Source of the DNA: Sinohyriopsis cumingii | Lineage: Eukaryota; Mollusca; Bivalvia; Unionida; Unionidae | DNA length: 64,000 nucleotides | Assembly (NCBI GenBank): GCA_028554795.2 | Contig: CM068830.1 | Span: 110,497,214 to 110,561,213 of the forward strand | Direction of reading: 5' to 3' | Shown: in pieces, positions 43,386 to 54,093 of the stretch | How positions within the stretch are numbered: the first letter of the stretch is position 1 | Layout of the letters: each line of letters begins with the position of its first letter | Notes under the pieces: generated by a model | What the model saw: the letters and a program-made list of their open reading frames with translations, nothing else | The model's database searches: none | What the model was told of the DNA's origin: nothing | Made by a program: the position numbers and the translations under genes

Positions 43386-46018
43386 TCATCCGTATATTAT
43401 ATAACAATGTATGTACTGGTAAATCTTGTGATATTTACATGATTAGTTCTTTCTGTCGCTTTATTTTTTCTGTGACACTAATAGGTCGAGCATAAAGTAT
43501 GTATTCACGGAGTGGAGGTGGGAGGTGTTGAAAAAAATTCAAAACGCATTAGCCTCTGTATGTGGCAGGGTAACTGCTAAGTATGTTCTGCAGCGATAGG
43601 GGTCGATATTCCTTGATAACTGTGATGTTTATGAAGACTAGTCAAGTCAGAAACATAACTAGCAGATGAGTTAGAGGCAAAGTGGCTGGTATGCCATGTC
43701 AGATGTCAGGCAGAGTCAATATCTGCTTAAAATTATGAAGTGTGATATGTTGTAGTTTTATTGCACATGGTGCACTTTGCAGAAGACATTTTTTCCTCTT
43801 CATTTTCTGCATGACCAGTTATTTTTTCTCATGATTCCGACAGATTATGCATTCCAGACCCTGGTGCCTCATGCGAATTTGTGAAGCCATACCTTGCCAG
43901 ACTGGGACAGTATTGTATTTGGATAGACACGTGGATTTCCTTTTTGACACCTACTGTCCTTTACTTTTATAAGAGTGAGATTCAGAAGTGTGTCTTAAAT
44001 TTATTGCTCATCCTAGGCCAACATGAAATGCCACATGATCGCACACACCTTACAAGAATTGTCACGCGAGAAAAGAACTGTTATGGTTCATGATTTGGAT
44101 GATATCGAAGATATGATAAAAAGTGGTGGTCCAGTCATTCCAAATGATGATAAGGCTGATAATATTCCAAATTTCCACAGTTGATATCAAAATTTTAGTC
44201 ACTGTCTGATATTTGACTATTAAAGTTAAGGTCTACTAAATATTAGCTGCTGTCACTTGTTTAAAACTATTATTAGAGATAAATATTTACATTTGCCTTA
44301 GAAAAGCATTGGTTACGATTTCTGTAAAATTCAATCTATCACTATTATAGTTGATAATACTTTCCTCCTTTAATTTTAAAATTTTGTTTTACATGATATT
44401 AATTTAAACATCTGCTTATTTTTAATTACTGTACTAATGACTTCATCTTTTAAAATTCAATTGTCCCAGCTATTCTTGGAAAGGATGTGGTGACTCAGCA
44501 GTGTACATACACATGGGTGGAATACAAAAATGTATGCGTTGCAATGAGTTTTGGGAAAGGGGGTAAAAAATCACCAATGTTTGCATATGTGCTTTATGGA
44601 CAACCCCTAACATCATTATCAGAATATTATTATTGCTAGCAAAACTGTTCTTGGGTAAAGTTATTGGATCGAAGAAATGTTTTAACAGCTGACCATAATG
44701 TCATTATAGTTCATTTGTGCTTGAAATATCATTCTACATTATAACTATTTTCACTTCTTTTTGTTAACTTTGTTTGCAGATTGGTGTAGATTTCGGCTGA
44801 TTTTGTTAATTATATGGACTTTTACAAATGGGCCCTGTCACCTGATAGTCGAAAAAATGTTCACTTGACAATTCCTCTGATAAAGATGTGTAGATGAGTC
44901 AGCAGCTAAGGACAAGCTGGGAAATGTGATGCTGCAGAGGTATATTTTCCACTTGATATATAATAGATGACTCGTATCCAGCATCCATACTAGATGAATG
45001 GGTGTGACTGACTATCCTATATTCTGCATGAGACAGAAAAAGCTATCTAAAGTTGTCTGCCACATCTCATAACATATATGCTATACATTAGTGTGTATAA
45101 AGGAAATATTATTTTTTTGTAATAGAGTAGGAACATTTTAATTTGTCATAAAAAATGGTACATTTCCCTATAGATCGGCATGTAGATTTATGTATTATTT
45201 TTCACATTATCATGAAAAATTTGCAATATTTTTGTGATTACTCCAATACACTAAATGGTTTAACCTTCTATGAGCAACAATTATTAATGTTTCCTACATA
45301 CACACAAGGCATCACATGCTGCATTTCTGGATTAAACATATTAATTCCATTATGTCTTACATATTTCACTTTGAATTGTTCGCATTTAAATATAAGTTAT
45401 TGCACACGTATTGTATTATTATATGCAGTATTAATTTTAATCTTTATTTGGGGGGTATTCGTAGTGATGATTTAGTACCATGTAATAGTCAGCTTTACAT
45501 GCTGGGTATGCAGATGAGTTTGAATGTTTATAAACCGCTGTTGCTTTTAACTACTGCTGTTCTAGTACATTGATAGCCTCTGTATCACAAGTAGAGCAAA
45601 ATTTTACCTAAATTTCGGAGTGAAAACAGTTTTACGTTGTAAGTAATAAGTACAGAGAGAGAGAGAGTTCACAGGCACTGGCCAAACTGAAAAACAACTT
45701 AGTATGATGTATCCCAAAAGATTACTGTCTAGCAAAGAATCTTACAATTGCCAGTCACGAAAATATATTATGTGTTGATTCTACCAGAGACAAAGAACTC
45801 TTTTATCCTATGTCCAAAAAGCTATGAAAAAGACAATAGTGTAATAAGTCACAGATAAAATCAAAGCACAAAGTACTGTGATAAAACTTCATGTAGCAAC
45901 ACAGTTTTGATTCAAAAAGATGCTTTGTCACTGACTGTGCACGGCTTCTAACTTTGACAACTGTACCAAAGCGACACTGTTACAAAGAGCAACTTAAATA
46001 CCTTCCAGTCAACAAACA
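43386..46018. other. Host DNA left of element 2, no supported gene
   Basis: AT-rich, with a short GA run at about 45653-45668. Open frames around 45155-45573 are AT-rich and domain-free. Confidence 0.45.
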
Positions 46019-46025
46019 AACAATA
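46019..46025. other. Left target-site duplication of element 2
   Basis: AACAATA, repeated exactly at 58181-58187 outside the right TIR. Confidence 0.75.
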
Positions 46026-46273
46026 AGCAGCAGGGAAGTTTAACAGACCATCGTTTCCAGACCAAATAAACGCTCCTACGAGAACTTTCTCCGTAGAAGC
46101 CTCAGAATTCAAAAATAAAGCTTTCCACGAGATCTAATTTTCGCGCATTCCAGACTCGGTGCATCAGGTGGTCACGCCGAGTGTGTCAATGAATATAGCA
46201 TCCGAGACAGAAAAATAAATTATGCGGGAATATTATTTTGGTTATTATTTTTTGTTGCAACGCGGGCTGCTTT
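46026..46273. repeat. Left TIR of element 2
   Basis: Starts AGCAGCAGGGAAGTTTAACA. The inner end carries GGGCTGCTTT, an inverse relative of the outer end. Differs at several single bases from the right copy (for example near ACGCCGAG/ACGACGAG and CTCGGTGC/CTCAGTGC). Confidence 0.9.
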
Positions 46274-46316
46274 GGTCCATTTTACGTCACATTAAAATGA
46301 TATGATTGAAAATAAT

Positions 46317-47706
46317 ATGAGCTCGAAAACTAGCACAGTTGGAGAGCCGCATTCTGCCAGAATAGCGCGAGAACAATTAGCGGCAGCAAGGAAACTTATT
46401 CCAACAAAATAATTATTCAAGGAAAAAGTTCGTGAACACGAAGACGCAGAACAGGGATTTACCAAATTATCGTCGAAATTATTAAAGCCGGTTACCGAAT
46501 CAACCGAGCGAGTCTTATTTGGTGACGTAAAAGATCCGGATATCAAGAAACGCGGAATTCTTCCCGTGTTGAGAGACATTGAGGAACATACTCGATTAGT
46601 GCCAGATAGGCTTGAACAAATTCGCCAAGCACAAGCACAAGCACAAGCACAAGCGCGGCAAGAACGATTACAAGAACAATTATGGCAAGAAGAAAAAAAA
46701 AAAGAAGAAGAAAAAAAGAAGAAGAAAAAAAGGAAGAAAAGGAGGAAGAAAAAAAAGATCCTCACGAGAGATTGGTTGAAAATTTCACCGCTGAAGGTTG
46801 GATCTCGATAACAAACGAAATTAAAGAATACAGTATTGAGAAACTTGGGGAATTTGCGGAAGATTCTTTCTCCGGTAGAGGAATAAATTATTTAACGGAG
46901 GATGGACTAAAAAGATATCGTTCACGAGAAGATTGGTATAAAGCAGTATATCGGGCCAAAACTAGATTACCCCAGGCGAGGGAGGACGATTTGAATTTTG
47001 TTCGATTTCGAGTATTTGCATTTAACAGAATGGATGAAAGGGAAAAAACTTCAAGAATACCACAAGAAATTCAACCACAGAAAGAAACAACGAAATCCAA
47101 AGTTAAAGATCCTAAATTTCATGTTAGCAAATATTTTACCGATGATGCTCCTAAAAAAACTCGAAGACAAGGATAAATTAGTCGATATTGCCGCATTATA
47201 TTATGATAATCGGAATGAATATTTAATACCAAGACTTCACGAAGAACCTGTTAAAAAAGAAAATTGGGTCAATTGGGTATATTATGCCCACAAAAAACGC
47301 CCATACCCGCCTGAGTCTGAATATAAAGAATTTATAGAAAAAGTAAAACAAAGAGAGGAACAAGAAAAAGAAAAAATAAAACAAAGAGAAAAAGAAGAAG
47401 AAGAAAAAGTAAAACAAAGAGAAGAAGAAAAAGAACCAGAAGAGGAGGAAGATATATTGAGAAATGAGAACGATGTATAGTGAACCATCAACACCAACAC
47501 CAAAAACAGGAAGCGGATATACTATTTGTCCTGACAGTGTTGTTAACGACGTATCTCGCCTCGAAATATTAATCGGAGGAAAACGAGCTGGAAACAATTC
47601 TTCTGAAATAATCAACGAGGCTTCGGATATTTGCCAGCGATTATTTCGCGGCGGTGTTATCAATTCCTACATTTATAAAGAGCTCGTTGACGAACTCATC
47701 GATTAA
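46317..47706 (+). pseudogene. Broken RAGN-domain coiled-coil protein
   Basis: Homologue of the 330-residue gene of element 1. The ATG at 46317 opens VGEPHSARIAREQLAA, ended by an in-frame TAA at 46410-46412. Homology resumes at once, then changes frame in an A/G-rich Lys tract (about 46690-46760), again near 47140-47170 and again near 47440-47480. The last piece (47464-47706) keeps the intact C-terminal domain (LEILIGGKRAGNNSSEIINEA). Gln-Ala and Lys-Glu repeats have expanded compared with element 1. Confidence 0.8.
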
Positions 47707-47726
47707 AACAACACAATTGAAATAAC

Positions 47727-48191
47727 ATGATCGTTCATAAACATCAACGCAGACCTAGACAGGTCCGCGTAGCTAACTCTCGATTGCCTGTATACAAATA
47801 TGTTCACGGTAATGGATTAGGCGACATCGTTAAAAGTCTCGTTACAAGGATAGTCCCTAAAATCGGACCCACAACTAAGCAAATTGCATCAAAGGCAATA
47901 GGAAAGATTGGCGAGACTGTCATCTCTGGCGTTGGTAATTTGGCCAGTAAAGGCTTCGATGTTGTCAAAAGCAAAATATCAAATTTAATGCGTAAAAAAA
48001 AGCAACCTGTTGTCAAATTACCTAGCACCAGTGAAATGCCCGCCGATGTCAGTAAAGCTATAAACGACGCAGCAAATAAAAAAATAAATGACCTAGCAAA
48101 GGAAGTTGCAAACACAAGTTTCGCAAATAATCGAGCGAAGGAAGTTGCGAACACAAGCTTCATATCGAGTAGCGGTCTTCGTTTTAGATGA
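47727..48191 (+). CDS. Conserved basic/amphipathic virion-type protein
   Basis: 154 residues; homologue of 8781-9212. Shares NSRLPVY, GNGLG, a Lys-rich RKKKQP segment and MPADVSKAINDA. The C-terminus has a short repeat (KEVANTSF twice) absent from element 1. Next to MCP, as in element 1. Function unknown. Confidence 0.65.
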   Translation: MIVHKHQRRPRQVRVANSRLPVYKYVHGNGLGDIVKSLVTRIVPKIGPTTKQIASKAIGKIGETVISGVGNLASKGFDVVKSKISNLMRKKKQPVVKLPSTSEMPADVSKAINDAANKKINDLAKEVANTSFANNRAKEVANTSFISSSGLRFR

Positions 48192-48206
48192 AATTCTTAA
48201 TAATAA

Positions 48207-49574
48207 ATGTTCGCACAAGTGTCAAACGAAGTGTTCGACATGGACGAACCTGTAGGTAGAGACACATCCGTGCGTGATTTCCGGTATTTCTCGTACGACA
48301 CAGTGACACCAAATGCGACTAATCGCGTTGAAATTCAAGTTCACGATACAACAAGATATTTTCTTCCGTCTGAGGCATATATCGAATTTGCTGGTAAAAT
48401 TGCGAAAAATGACGGTAGCGCCTATGTAGCAGGCTCTAAAGTTGGATTCGTTAACAACGGCATCATGGCTTTATTCAAGAGCGCCACTTATATGATCGAT
48501 GGAAGAGAGATTGAATCAATCACGGGCAACGTTGACGTAGCAACGACGATAATAGGCCTAGCTAGATACTCGGATGATTTTACCAGGTCAGCCGGTCCTA
48601 GCATGATGTTTGCCAAAGATAACTCCGATACCGCTGATCATGTCCAGTATGAAGTCAGGAGACCGAAAAAACATACTGCCGGCGCTGATGATGCCGATAC
48701 CGAAAATGTGATGATAAAAGCAAATACCAATTACAATCTTGGGTTTGCCACGCGAAAAGCCATGTTGACTGACGATAATTTAATATTCTCCTGTGCAATT
48801 CCGCTATCTCACATTTTTGGATTTTGCAGACATTTCAGGAAGGTTATTTACGGAGCGAAACATACAATTTCCTTTGTTCGAGACGACACAGGCAATGACA
48901 GAGCTATTTGGCGAACAGGGGGTGATCCGGGTAAGGTGTTTCTAAACAAATTTACTTTGTGGATGCCAGCGATAGTCCCATCAATAATTGAAGAAGAAAA
49001 ATTATTGTCATTTATGAATCAGGGTGGTAAGTCTGTTATGTCCTGGCTAACAACTACGACCGACTCTATCGATGTTGATATCAACGGAATATTTACCTGG
49101 CGAATTGCGTCACAACAAGGTGTCTCGGCACCTAAGCACATCTTTGTGGCCCTTCAAAACTCAAATAGATACGATCAAACTCACATGATATTCGACAAAT
49201 TCGAAGCAACAAACGTATCGTTAAGGATAAACGGGCAACAAGAACCATCCGAGGAAATATCGATTGATTTTGCCAACAATTTCACCGCCCGCGCATATCA
49301 TCGCTTGCTAAGTTTTATGGGTCGTGATCAAAATATCGATACTGGATTACAAATATCACAGTTGGATTTTAATAAATTTTATCCTATCTACTATTTTTCC
49401 CTGGAACATCTTGATTTGGTAAAACAATCTGTCGTTGATATCCATTTTAAGACCAAAATTAACACAGGTGGACCAGCCAGAGCAATCGCGGTTATTCTCA
49501 GCGATAGAACAATGATCTTGGAAGGAATCAGCGGCAGAATGAGAATCATCGACGCACCTGTCGAGAAAATGTAA
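48207..49574 (+). CDS. MCP: Major capsid protein, double jelly-roll type
   Basis: 455 residues, open throughout; aligns end to end with 7301-8743 and keeps FVNNGIMALF, YMIDGREIES, VDVATTIIGLARYSDD, INGQQEPSE and YPIYYFSLEHLDL. The ATG at 48207 corresponds to the second Met (MFA) of the element 1 protein. Preservation in an otherwise decaying element suggests recent loss of function elsewhere or retained use. Confidence 0.85.
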   Translation: MFAQVSNEVFDMDEPVGRDTSVRDFRYFSYDTVTPNATNRVEIQVHDTTRYFLPSEAYIEFAGKIAKNDGSAYVAGSKVGFVNNGIMALFKSATYMIDGREIESITGNVDVATTIIGLARYSDDFTRSAGPSMMFAKDNSDTADHVQYEVRRPKKHTAGADDADTENVMIKANTNYNLGFATRKAMLTDDNLIFSCAIPLSHIFGFCRHFRKVIYGAKHTISFVRDDTGNDRAIWRTGGDPGKVFLNKFTLWMPAIVPSIIEEEKLLSFMNQGGKSVMSWLTTTTDSIDVDINGIFTWRIASQQGVSAPKHIFVALQNSNRYDQTHMIFDKFEATNVSLRINGQQEPSEEISIDFANNFTARAYHRLLSFMGRDQNIDTGLQISQLDFNKFYPIYYFSLEHLDLVKQSVVDIHFKTKINTGGPARAIAVILSDRTMILEGISGRMRIIDAPVEKM

Positions 49575-49617
49575 CAAAATCTAGACTTTCTAAATTTAGA
49601 TTAAAACGATTATTAAT

Positions 49618-50436
49618 ATGCCATACGAACACGTCAGCGTAACTCTGACCCAGGGTCAGATGAAAAAACTTCAGTCAGCGATATCAAAGCGATGCGGTAT
49701 GAATTTAATACTGAAAAATGATCAAATTCAGGGTGGGCCTAACAAATTATCGCTAACTAAAAATCAACGTGAACGTTTTACCAAAGCCAAATCAGCAAAT
49801 TCCGGTGTTCATGTGAATCTTAGTATAGGTGCCATCAGAGACATGGTCAAAACAGGTGGATTTTTCCCTCTGCTAGCCGCCATTCCTGGATTATTAGCCG
49901 CGATTGCTCCGACAATAGCAACCGGTCTAGCATCAGCCGCGAATGGATATGCAGGTCAATTGGCGCGTCAAAAGGTTGATATGTCGTTGTATGACGGAGA
50001 AATTCGAGATTTGAACACGAAACTTCTCGACGCAACCACAAAAATTAGCGATATTAACACAAAAATATCGTCAATGAATCTTCCAAGATTAGCGCGTTTT
50101 TATGTGCCAGATCAAGTGGGAACAAAAAATCTCCCTTGCCATTTGTCATTTGTGGTAAAAACACAAAATATCATATGGACACCCGAGAATAATACACTTA
50201 GTTTTACCGCGCCAATTACTGGCGTATATCGAGTATATCTTATCTCCGGGATAAAATTCAATGTAACAGCCGACCATCATGAAATTTATGAATATCATCC
50301 CGGATTTTTTGTTATTTCTATAGGTGAAAATAACACGGAAACATTTAAGCTAGAACCACCAGATAGAACCACCACAGGACCAACCGTATATTATGTGATT
50401 TTCGAATATTTATCCGTATGGACTGCAATTGGTTAG
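49618..50436 (+). CDS. Chimeric protein: pX-like N-terminus fused to fibre shaft remnant and head
   Basis: 272 residues. Residues 1-110 match the pX-like protein of element 1 (VTLTQGQMKKL, KLSLTKNQ, TGGFFPLLAAIPGLLAA). From about residue 120 a short heptad-like stretch (EIRDLNTKLLDATTKISDIN) leads into NLPRLA and a C-terminal domain with IIWTPENNTLSF and GVYRVYLISGIKFN, which match the fibre head of element 1 (SFDWTPTQNTVN, GIYRLTLVSMMQFN). The genes between them in element 1 (protease, fibre N-terminus) are missing, so this is a deletion fusion that happens to stay in frame. Confidence 0.8.
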   Translation: MPYEHVSVTLTQGQMKKLQSAISKRCGMNLILKNDQIQGGPNKLSLTKNQRERFTKAKSANSGVHVNLSIGAIRDMVKTGGFFPLLAAIPGLLAAIAPTIATGLASAANGYAGQLARQKVDMSLYDGEIRDLNTKLLDATTKISDINTKISSMNLPRLARFYVPDQVGTKNLPCHLSFVVKTQNIIWTPENNTLSFTAPITGVYRVYLISGIKFNVTADHHEIYEYHPGFFVISIGENNTETFKLEPPDRTTTGPTVYYVIFEYLSVWTAIG

Positions 50437-50452
50437 ATAAATTAACTAATAA

Positions 50453-50983
50453 ATGACCGCATCGGACTACCGATACAATCAGGCGCGTTCGTGGCAGGAT
50501 TCGCTAAAAAAGCTCCTCGACGAGTATCAAATAAAAATAAAGAAATATCAGCGTAGATTAGTTACCATCGATGTTGCCGTGTACGCGGTAAGCGCAATAG
50601 TCGCCGGTGCGGGAATAATCTTATCCGCGGTAACAGCAATCGCACCAATCGTTGCAACGATAGTAATATCATCGACAACGACAATCGCGGGTGTTCTCAA
50701 TATTATCGCAAAAAAAATATCATCATGCACGAATGAAAAATTATTCCTATGCACGAGTAAACTATCCCAGGTCAACGAGGCGTATTCGAAATTATCATCG
50801 CTGCTTTCTGAAAGTCTCAACGACGGTGTTATATCCGATCTAGAATTTTCCGCGATGGTAAATATCTACTCCGAGATTGAACAAATAAATATCAATAATG
50901 TCCGAATTAACTCAAATCGTGACAAAAACAACGCCGCCGATAACAACGCTGATATCGGTAAGCTCAACCAGGCCACAATTTAG
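50453..50983 (+). CDS. Conserved hydrophobic-hairpin protein
   Basis: 176 residues; homologue of 3978-4460 with the same layout: IKIKKYQRRL basic helix, then YAVSAIVAGAGIILSAVTAI and a second hydrophobic stretch, then ISDLEFSAMVNIYS. The last 29 residues overlap the start of the next gene (ATG at 50898) in another frame and have no counterpart in element 1, so the stop has drifted downstream. Confidence 0.6.
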   Translation: MTASDYRYNQARSWQDSLKKLLDEYQIKIKKYQRRLVTIDVAVYAVSAIVAGAGIILSAVTAIAPIVATIVISSTTTIAGVLNIIAKKISSCTNEKLFLCTSKLSQVNEAYSKLSSLLSESLNDGVISDLEFSAMVNIYSEIEQININNVRINSNRDKNNAADNNADIGKLNQATI

Positions 50984-52454
50984 TATCGATTTTCTAACGC
51001 CAATTAGCGTCAAGGAAATTGCGTTATCGCAGTTACGTGTCTATAACAGTTGGCCCAATATTAGATCGAAATCATTCGGTAGATTAATGTCAAACAATTC
51101 GCTTGTTTTTGCTAATAAAAACCGCCCCGATGGAAATCCCGATTGGATCGTCGTTGGTATACCAACAGGCAGCTACGAAATTGAGCAAATCGATAAGGAA
51201 TTCACCGGTAGGATATCAAATATAACCGGCGATGCTACGCCAGGAATAAAAATATCCGCGCACGAACCAACGTTGTCGTCGATGATCGAAGTAAAATCAC
51301 CATATATTGTCGATATTTACCAATCATCGATTAGGACAGTGCTAGGTTGGCCTGAAATCGCACCTCCGGTAAAACCAAAAAAACCAGATGTTTTTATTCC
51401 AGGTTGGCACGAGGAAGCTCCTCCAGAGCTACCTGAACCAAAAAAATCTGATTTCACCACCAATGAAGGATATTACGAAACCGCTATCAGACATAAATCT
51501 CTGATCGAAGATGCTATCATTCTCATGAACAAACACAAATCCAACTCGGTATTTTTTGCTTTCACTCTTAAGGATAAAATTTTCTCGTGGTTGCCTCTTC
51601 CTAAGGTCCCTCCGGATGCCGAAATCGTCGATCTTTCCCAAATTAGCAGGATAATAAAACCCGTAGACGGTACATTGATAAGAAAAACCATCGACGATTT
51701 TAATCAGGAACATAAATTACAATTAAATTTACTAAAAAAATATTTTCATGAATGTATCTTAGATGAATCAGAATCATGCAGCAAAAATATTATTGAACGT
51801 GTGAAGATTTTAAACCAACTCGCGTATGATACTGAATATTATCACGGTATGTTCTTTCGGGGGATAATTGACGATATATCAATCGCTGATTATATTCTTC
51901 CCGTCAGCAGCTTCAAGCTGATTAGAAATTCGGGAGAAAAACAAAAATTTATGACATTATTCAAATTAACCGAGGAAACGTTACCAAATTTCAAATTTCC
52001 TGATTATAACGTTGATGAAATGAGAAAATCCGTCACTGATACCATCGATGATTTATTCCCAAAATTACATGCCGCGTGGTTAACTAAAAAATTACAATCA
52101 AAATCAATTCTCCAACACGATAATGATCCTGCCGGGCAGGGACGGCATATCTCGCCGGGCATCGTTAATATAACGGAAGTTATCGCGATTATTCTTCACG
52201 CGGATGTCGTCGAAGACAGCTACAACGTTGATTCGTCTGTGTCAAAACAAGCACATCAGGGATTTATCTTATATACATTTTCACCTAGCGCCTCTCCGGG
52301 ATTTTTAATAATAAAAGAGCCAGTGAATCCGTTTTATCTGCGATGTCACAATCGATTATTGTCGAGGATAAATTTCAAATTGACGGATCAAAATGGAAAT
52401 TTGCTTGATATACGCGGTGAAACATTGAGTATCAACTTGCTGGTGAGATCGTAA
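50898..52454 (+). CDS. Putative penton/minor capsid protein with a large insert
   Basis: 518 residues. Residues 1-153 and about 405-518 match the two halves of the 283-residue protein of element 1. About 240 residues are inserted between them at a single loop following VLGWP. The insert starts with a Pro/Lys/Glu-rich segment and continues as a mostly helical, charged region (for example QLNLLKKYFHECILDESESCSK). I do not recognise it. A long surface loop on a capsid vertex protein would be an exposed addition. Overlaps the preceding gene by 86 bp. Confidence 0.6.
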   Translation: MSELTQIVTKTTPPITTLISVSSTRPQFSIDFLTPISVKEIALSQLRVYNSWPNIRSKSFGRLMSNNSLVFANKNRPDGNPDWIVVGIPTGSYEIEQIDKEFTGRISNITGDATPGIKISAHEPTLSSMIEVKSPYIVDIYQSSIRTVLGWPEIAPPVKPKKPDVFIPGWHEEAPPELPEPKKSDFTTNEGYYETAIRHKSLIEDAIILMNKHKSNSVFFAFTLKDKIFSWLPLPKVPPDAEIVDLSQISRIIKPVDGTLIRKTIDDFNQEHKLQLNLLKKYFHECILDESESCSKNIIERVKILNQLAYDTEYYHGMFFRGIIDDISIADYILPVSSFKLIRNSGEKQKFMTLFKLTEETLPNFKFPDYNVDEMRKSVTDTIDDLFPKLHAAWLTKKLQSKSILQHDNDPAGQGRHISPGIVNITEVIAIILHADVVEDSYNVDSSVSKQAHQGFILYTFSPSASPGFLIIKEPVNPFYLRCHNRLLSRINFKLTDQNGNLLDIRGETLSINLLVRS

Positions 52455-52778
52455 AAGTAGAAGATTTCAAAATAATCTAAGATTTTTAAATCTACCCGCC
52501 AGAGAAAAATGGCCAAAAAATAAATAAAAACCAGGAAAATTTTCAAAATTAATAAAATTTTTAATTTTGATGGGGTAAATACCCGTCAAATTTAGTAATT
52601 TATATAATTTCGTAAATCTGTTGCGGTAAATACCCGTCAAATTGAGTAATTTATACAATTTCGTAAATTTGTTGGGGTAAATGGTAGTCAGAAACAAGAA
52701 AATTGCACAATTTCAATGAATAATGAAAAAAAATAATAAAAATCAGGAAATTTTGTTTTTTTTTTGTGATAGAAATTT
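52455..52778. other. AT-rich convergent spacer with 51-bp tandem repeat
   Basis: Lies between the inverted structural block and the right block, that is at the inversion boundary relative to element 1. Contains two full and one partial 51-bp unit (GGTAAATACCCGTCAAATT, about 52571-52690) plus long A/T runs. Possibly a bidirectional terminator or a recombination scar. Confidence 0.6.
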
Positions 52779-53153
52779 TTAAGAATCTTCGATTCTAATT
52801 TTACTTTCATCGACCAGCTTTTTTAGCTGCCTGACACGCGAGCTGGTAATTTTTCTCGATTCATATTCATCGGATAAACTTGACCTTACTTTTTCTATCA
52901 GCGTCGATAATTTAACAAAATCCTCGATTTGATCATCGCTGACAGACGCAAGCAATTGATACATCGCAATCTGGATTTTCTTTATAAACTTGTATTCGGA
53001 TGGTAGCGTGTACCTGTATTCGAGTTTTCCCTGGACAATCGTCTCAAATTCGGACCGGATTTTACCTGCGTCCAAATCCAAAGATAAATTTACATTTTTA
53101 TTTTTCAAATCCTCGATGGCTTCGATGATGTTGTTTACGTTTTCCTCGTTCAT
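52779..53153 (-). CDS. Small helical protein
   Basis: 124 residues, intact homologue of the broken gene at 10260-10633 (NINEI/NVNNI start, YRYTLPSEYKFIKKIQ, and a C-terminal helix SSRVRQLKKLVDESKIRIEDS). Acidic N-terminus, basic C-terminus, all helical. Unknown function; always first in the right block. Confidence 0.6.
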   Translation of the reverse strand: MNEENVNNIIEAIEDLKNKNVNLSLDLDAGKIRSEFETIVQGKLEYRYTLPSEYKFIKKIQIAMYQLLASVSDDQIEDFVKLSTLIEKVRSSLSDEYESRKITSSRVRQLKKLVDESKIRIEDS

Positions 53154-53201
53154 TATATAAATTTTGTAATATTCAATTAATTTTAGAAAATCCTGAGATT
53201 T

Positions 53202-53761
53202 TTAATCGGAAATTATTGGAATATAGTAAAATTTGATCCATTCGCCGAATTTATAGGAAAACGTCGCGTTATGTATTTTTTCTGCCGCGAATTGTACCGA
53301 TGCTGGATAAATACTAAAATATTTTGCAGCGGCATTCATCGATGTGAATACAATTTCCTCGTTTGTTTCTTGATTTATCGATTTGACTGCCTTAGCTGGT
53401 CGTCCACCGCCGTTACCAAATTTAGTATTTTCCCTCTGAGTTACCGCCCGAAGATTGGATAGTTTGTTGTTAAGTTTATTTCCGTCAATGTGGTCGATAA
53501 CAAGACCGATTTTTATTGGTCCATGAAAACACTCGTAGACGAACCTATGATTAAACAACTCGTACGTCTTTCTTTACTCACATAGATAGAAAATATAAGA
53601 TAACCCGAATTACCGACTTTGCCGACGTTATTCTTCGTTTTAATATTCCTAACGATACCATCGGACGACGACTCGTATCCCGCGATCGTAGGATGAGATT
53701 TGAACTCGTATGTTATTTCCTCTGGAAATGTTGATTCAGGAATCGTTGATTTTGGATTCAT
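53202..53761 (-). pseudogene. Broken HNH homing-type endonuclease
   Basis: Homologue of 10770-11273. The first 82-codon frame (53513-53761) holds the NUMOD4-like opening (YESSSDGIVRN, SGYLIF). Then the frame changes around 53555-53600, and the 118-codon frame (53202-53558) holds the HNH core (NHRFVYECFHG, VIDHIDGNKLNN) and the C-terminal SMNAAAKYFSIYPASVQFAAE helix-turn-helix. The broken copy stands in the same place as the intact one in element 1. Confidence 0.8.
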
Positions 53762-53771
53762 ATAGGAATAT

Positions 53772-54062
53772 CTATTTGTCTAAATCGTTATTTGCTTTGA
53801 ATCGATTAATATAATCTTCTTCACATGCTATCACGGACGAGGATTTTTTTTCGTAATATCGCCGCAATTCCCGATAATTTTTTCCTCCACACGCTAGACA
53901 CAATCGAGTTTTCCCTCGCGTGCCAACTTGGCAAACTAAACATCGCTGTGGTCCTTTGCTACCACGCCGAATCGCATGTATATGAGCACCGCAATAATCA
54001 TCTCTGCAGGATTTGTCACAGAAATTTGTTGAACCGATTAATAGCCATTTGCATTGATTCAT
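53772..54062 (-). CDS. Cys-rich zinc-binding protein
   Basis: 96 residues, starting MNQCKWLLIGST, the homologue of 11287-11610, with all Cys pairs kept (FCDKSCRDDYCGAH, RCLVCQVG, LCLACGGKNYRELRRYY). Divergent from the polymerase/helicase gene, with 31 bp between starts. Confidence 0.65.
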   Translation of the reverse strand: MNQCKWLLIGSTNFCDKSCRDDYCGAHIHAIRRGSKGPQRCLVCQVGTRGKTRLCLACGGKNYRELRRYYEKKSSSVIACEEDYINRFKANNDLDK

Positions 54063-54093
54063 ATTATTTAAACATTTGTCTAAAATATAATCA
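54063..54093. promoter_or_regulatory. Divergent promoter, element 2
   Basis: 31 bp of nearly pure A/T (ATTATTTAAACATTTGTC, AAAATATAATCA) between two ATGs, in the same place as 11611-11649. Confidence 0.45.

Noticed and set aside
45155..45573. Two overlapping hydrophobic plus-strand frames
   Set aside because: AT-rich composition gives Ile/Leu/Phe-rich translations. No start context, no homology, no conserved pattern.
46566..46811. 81-codon Lys-rich protein as a separate gene
   Set aside because: It is one piece of the frameshifted RAGN-domain gene; the Lys tract marks the frame change.
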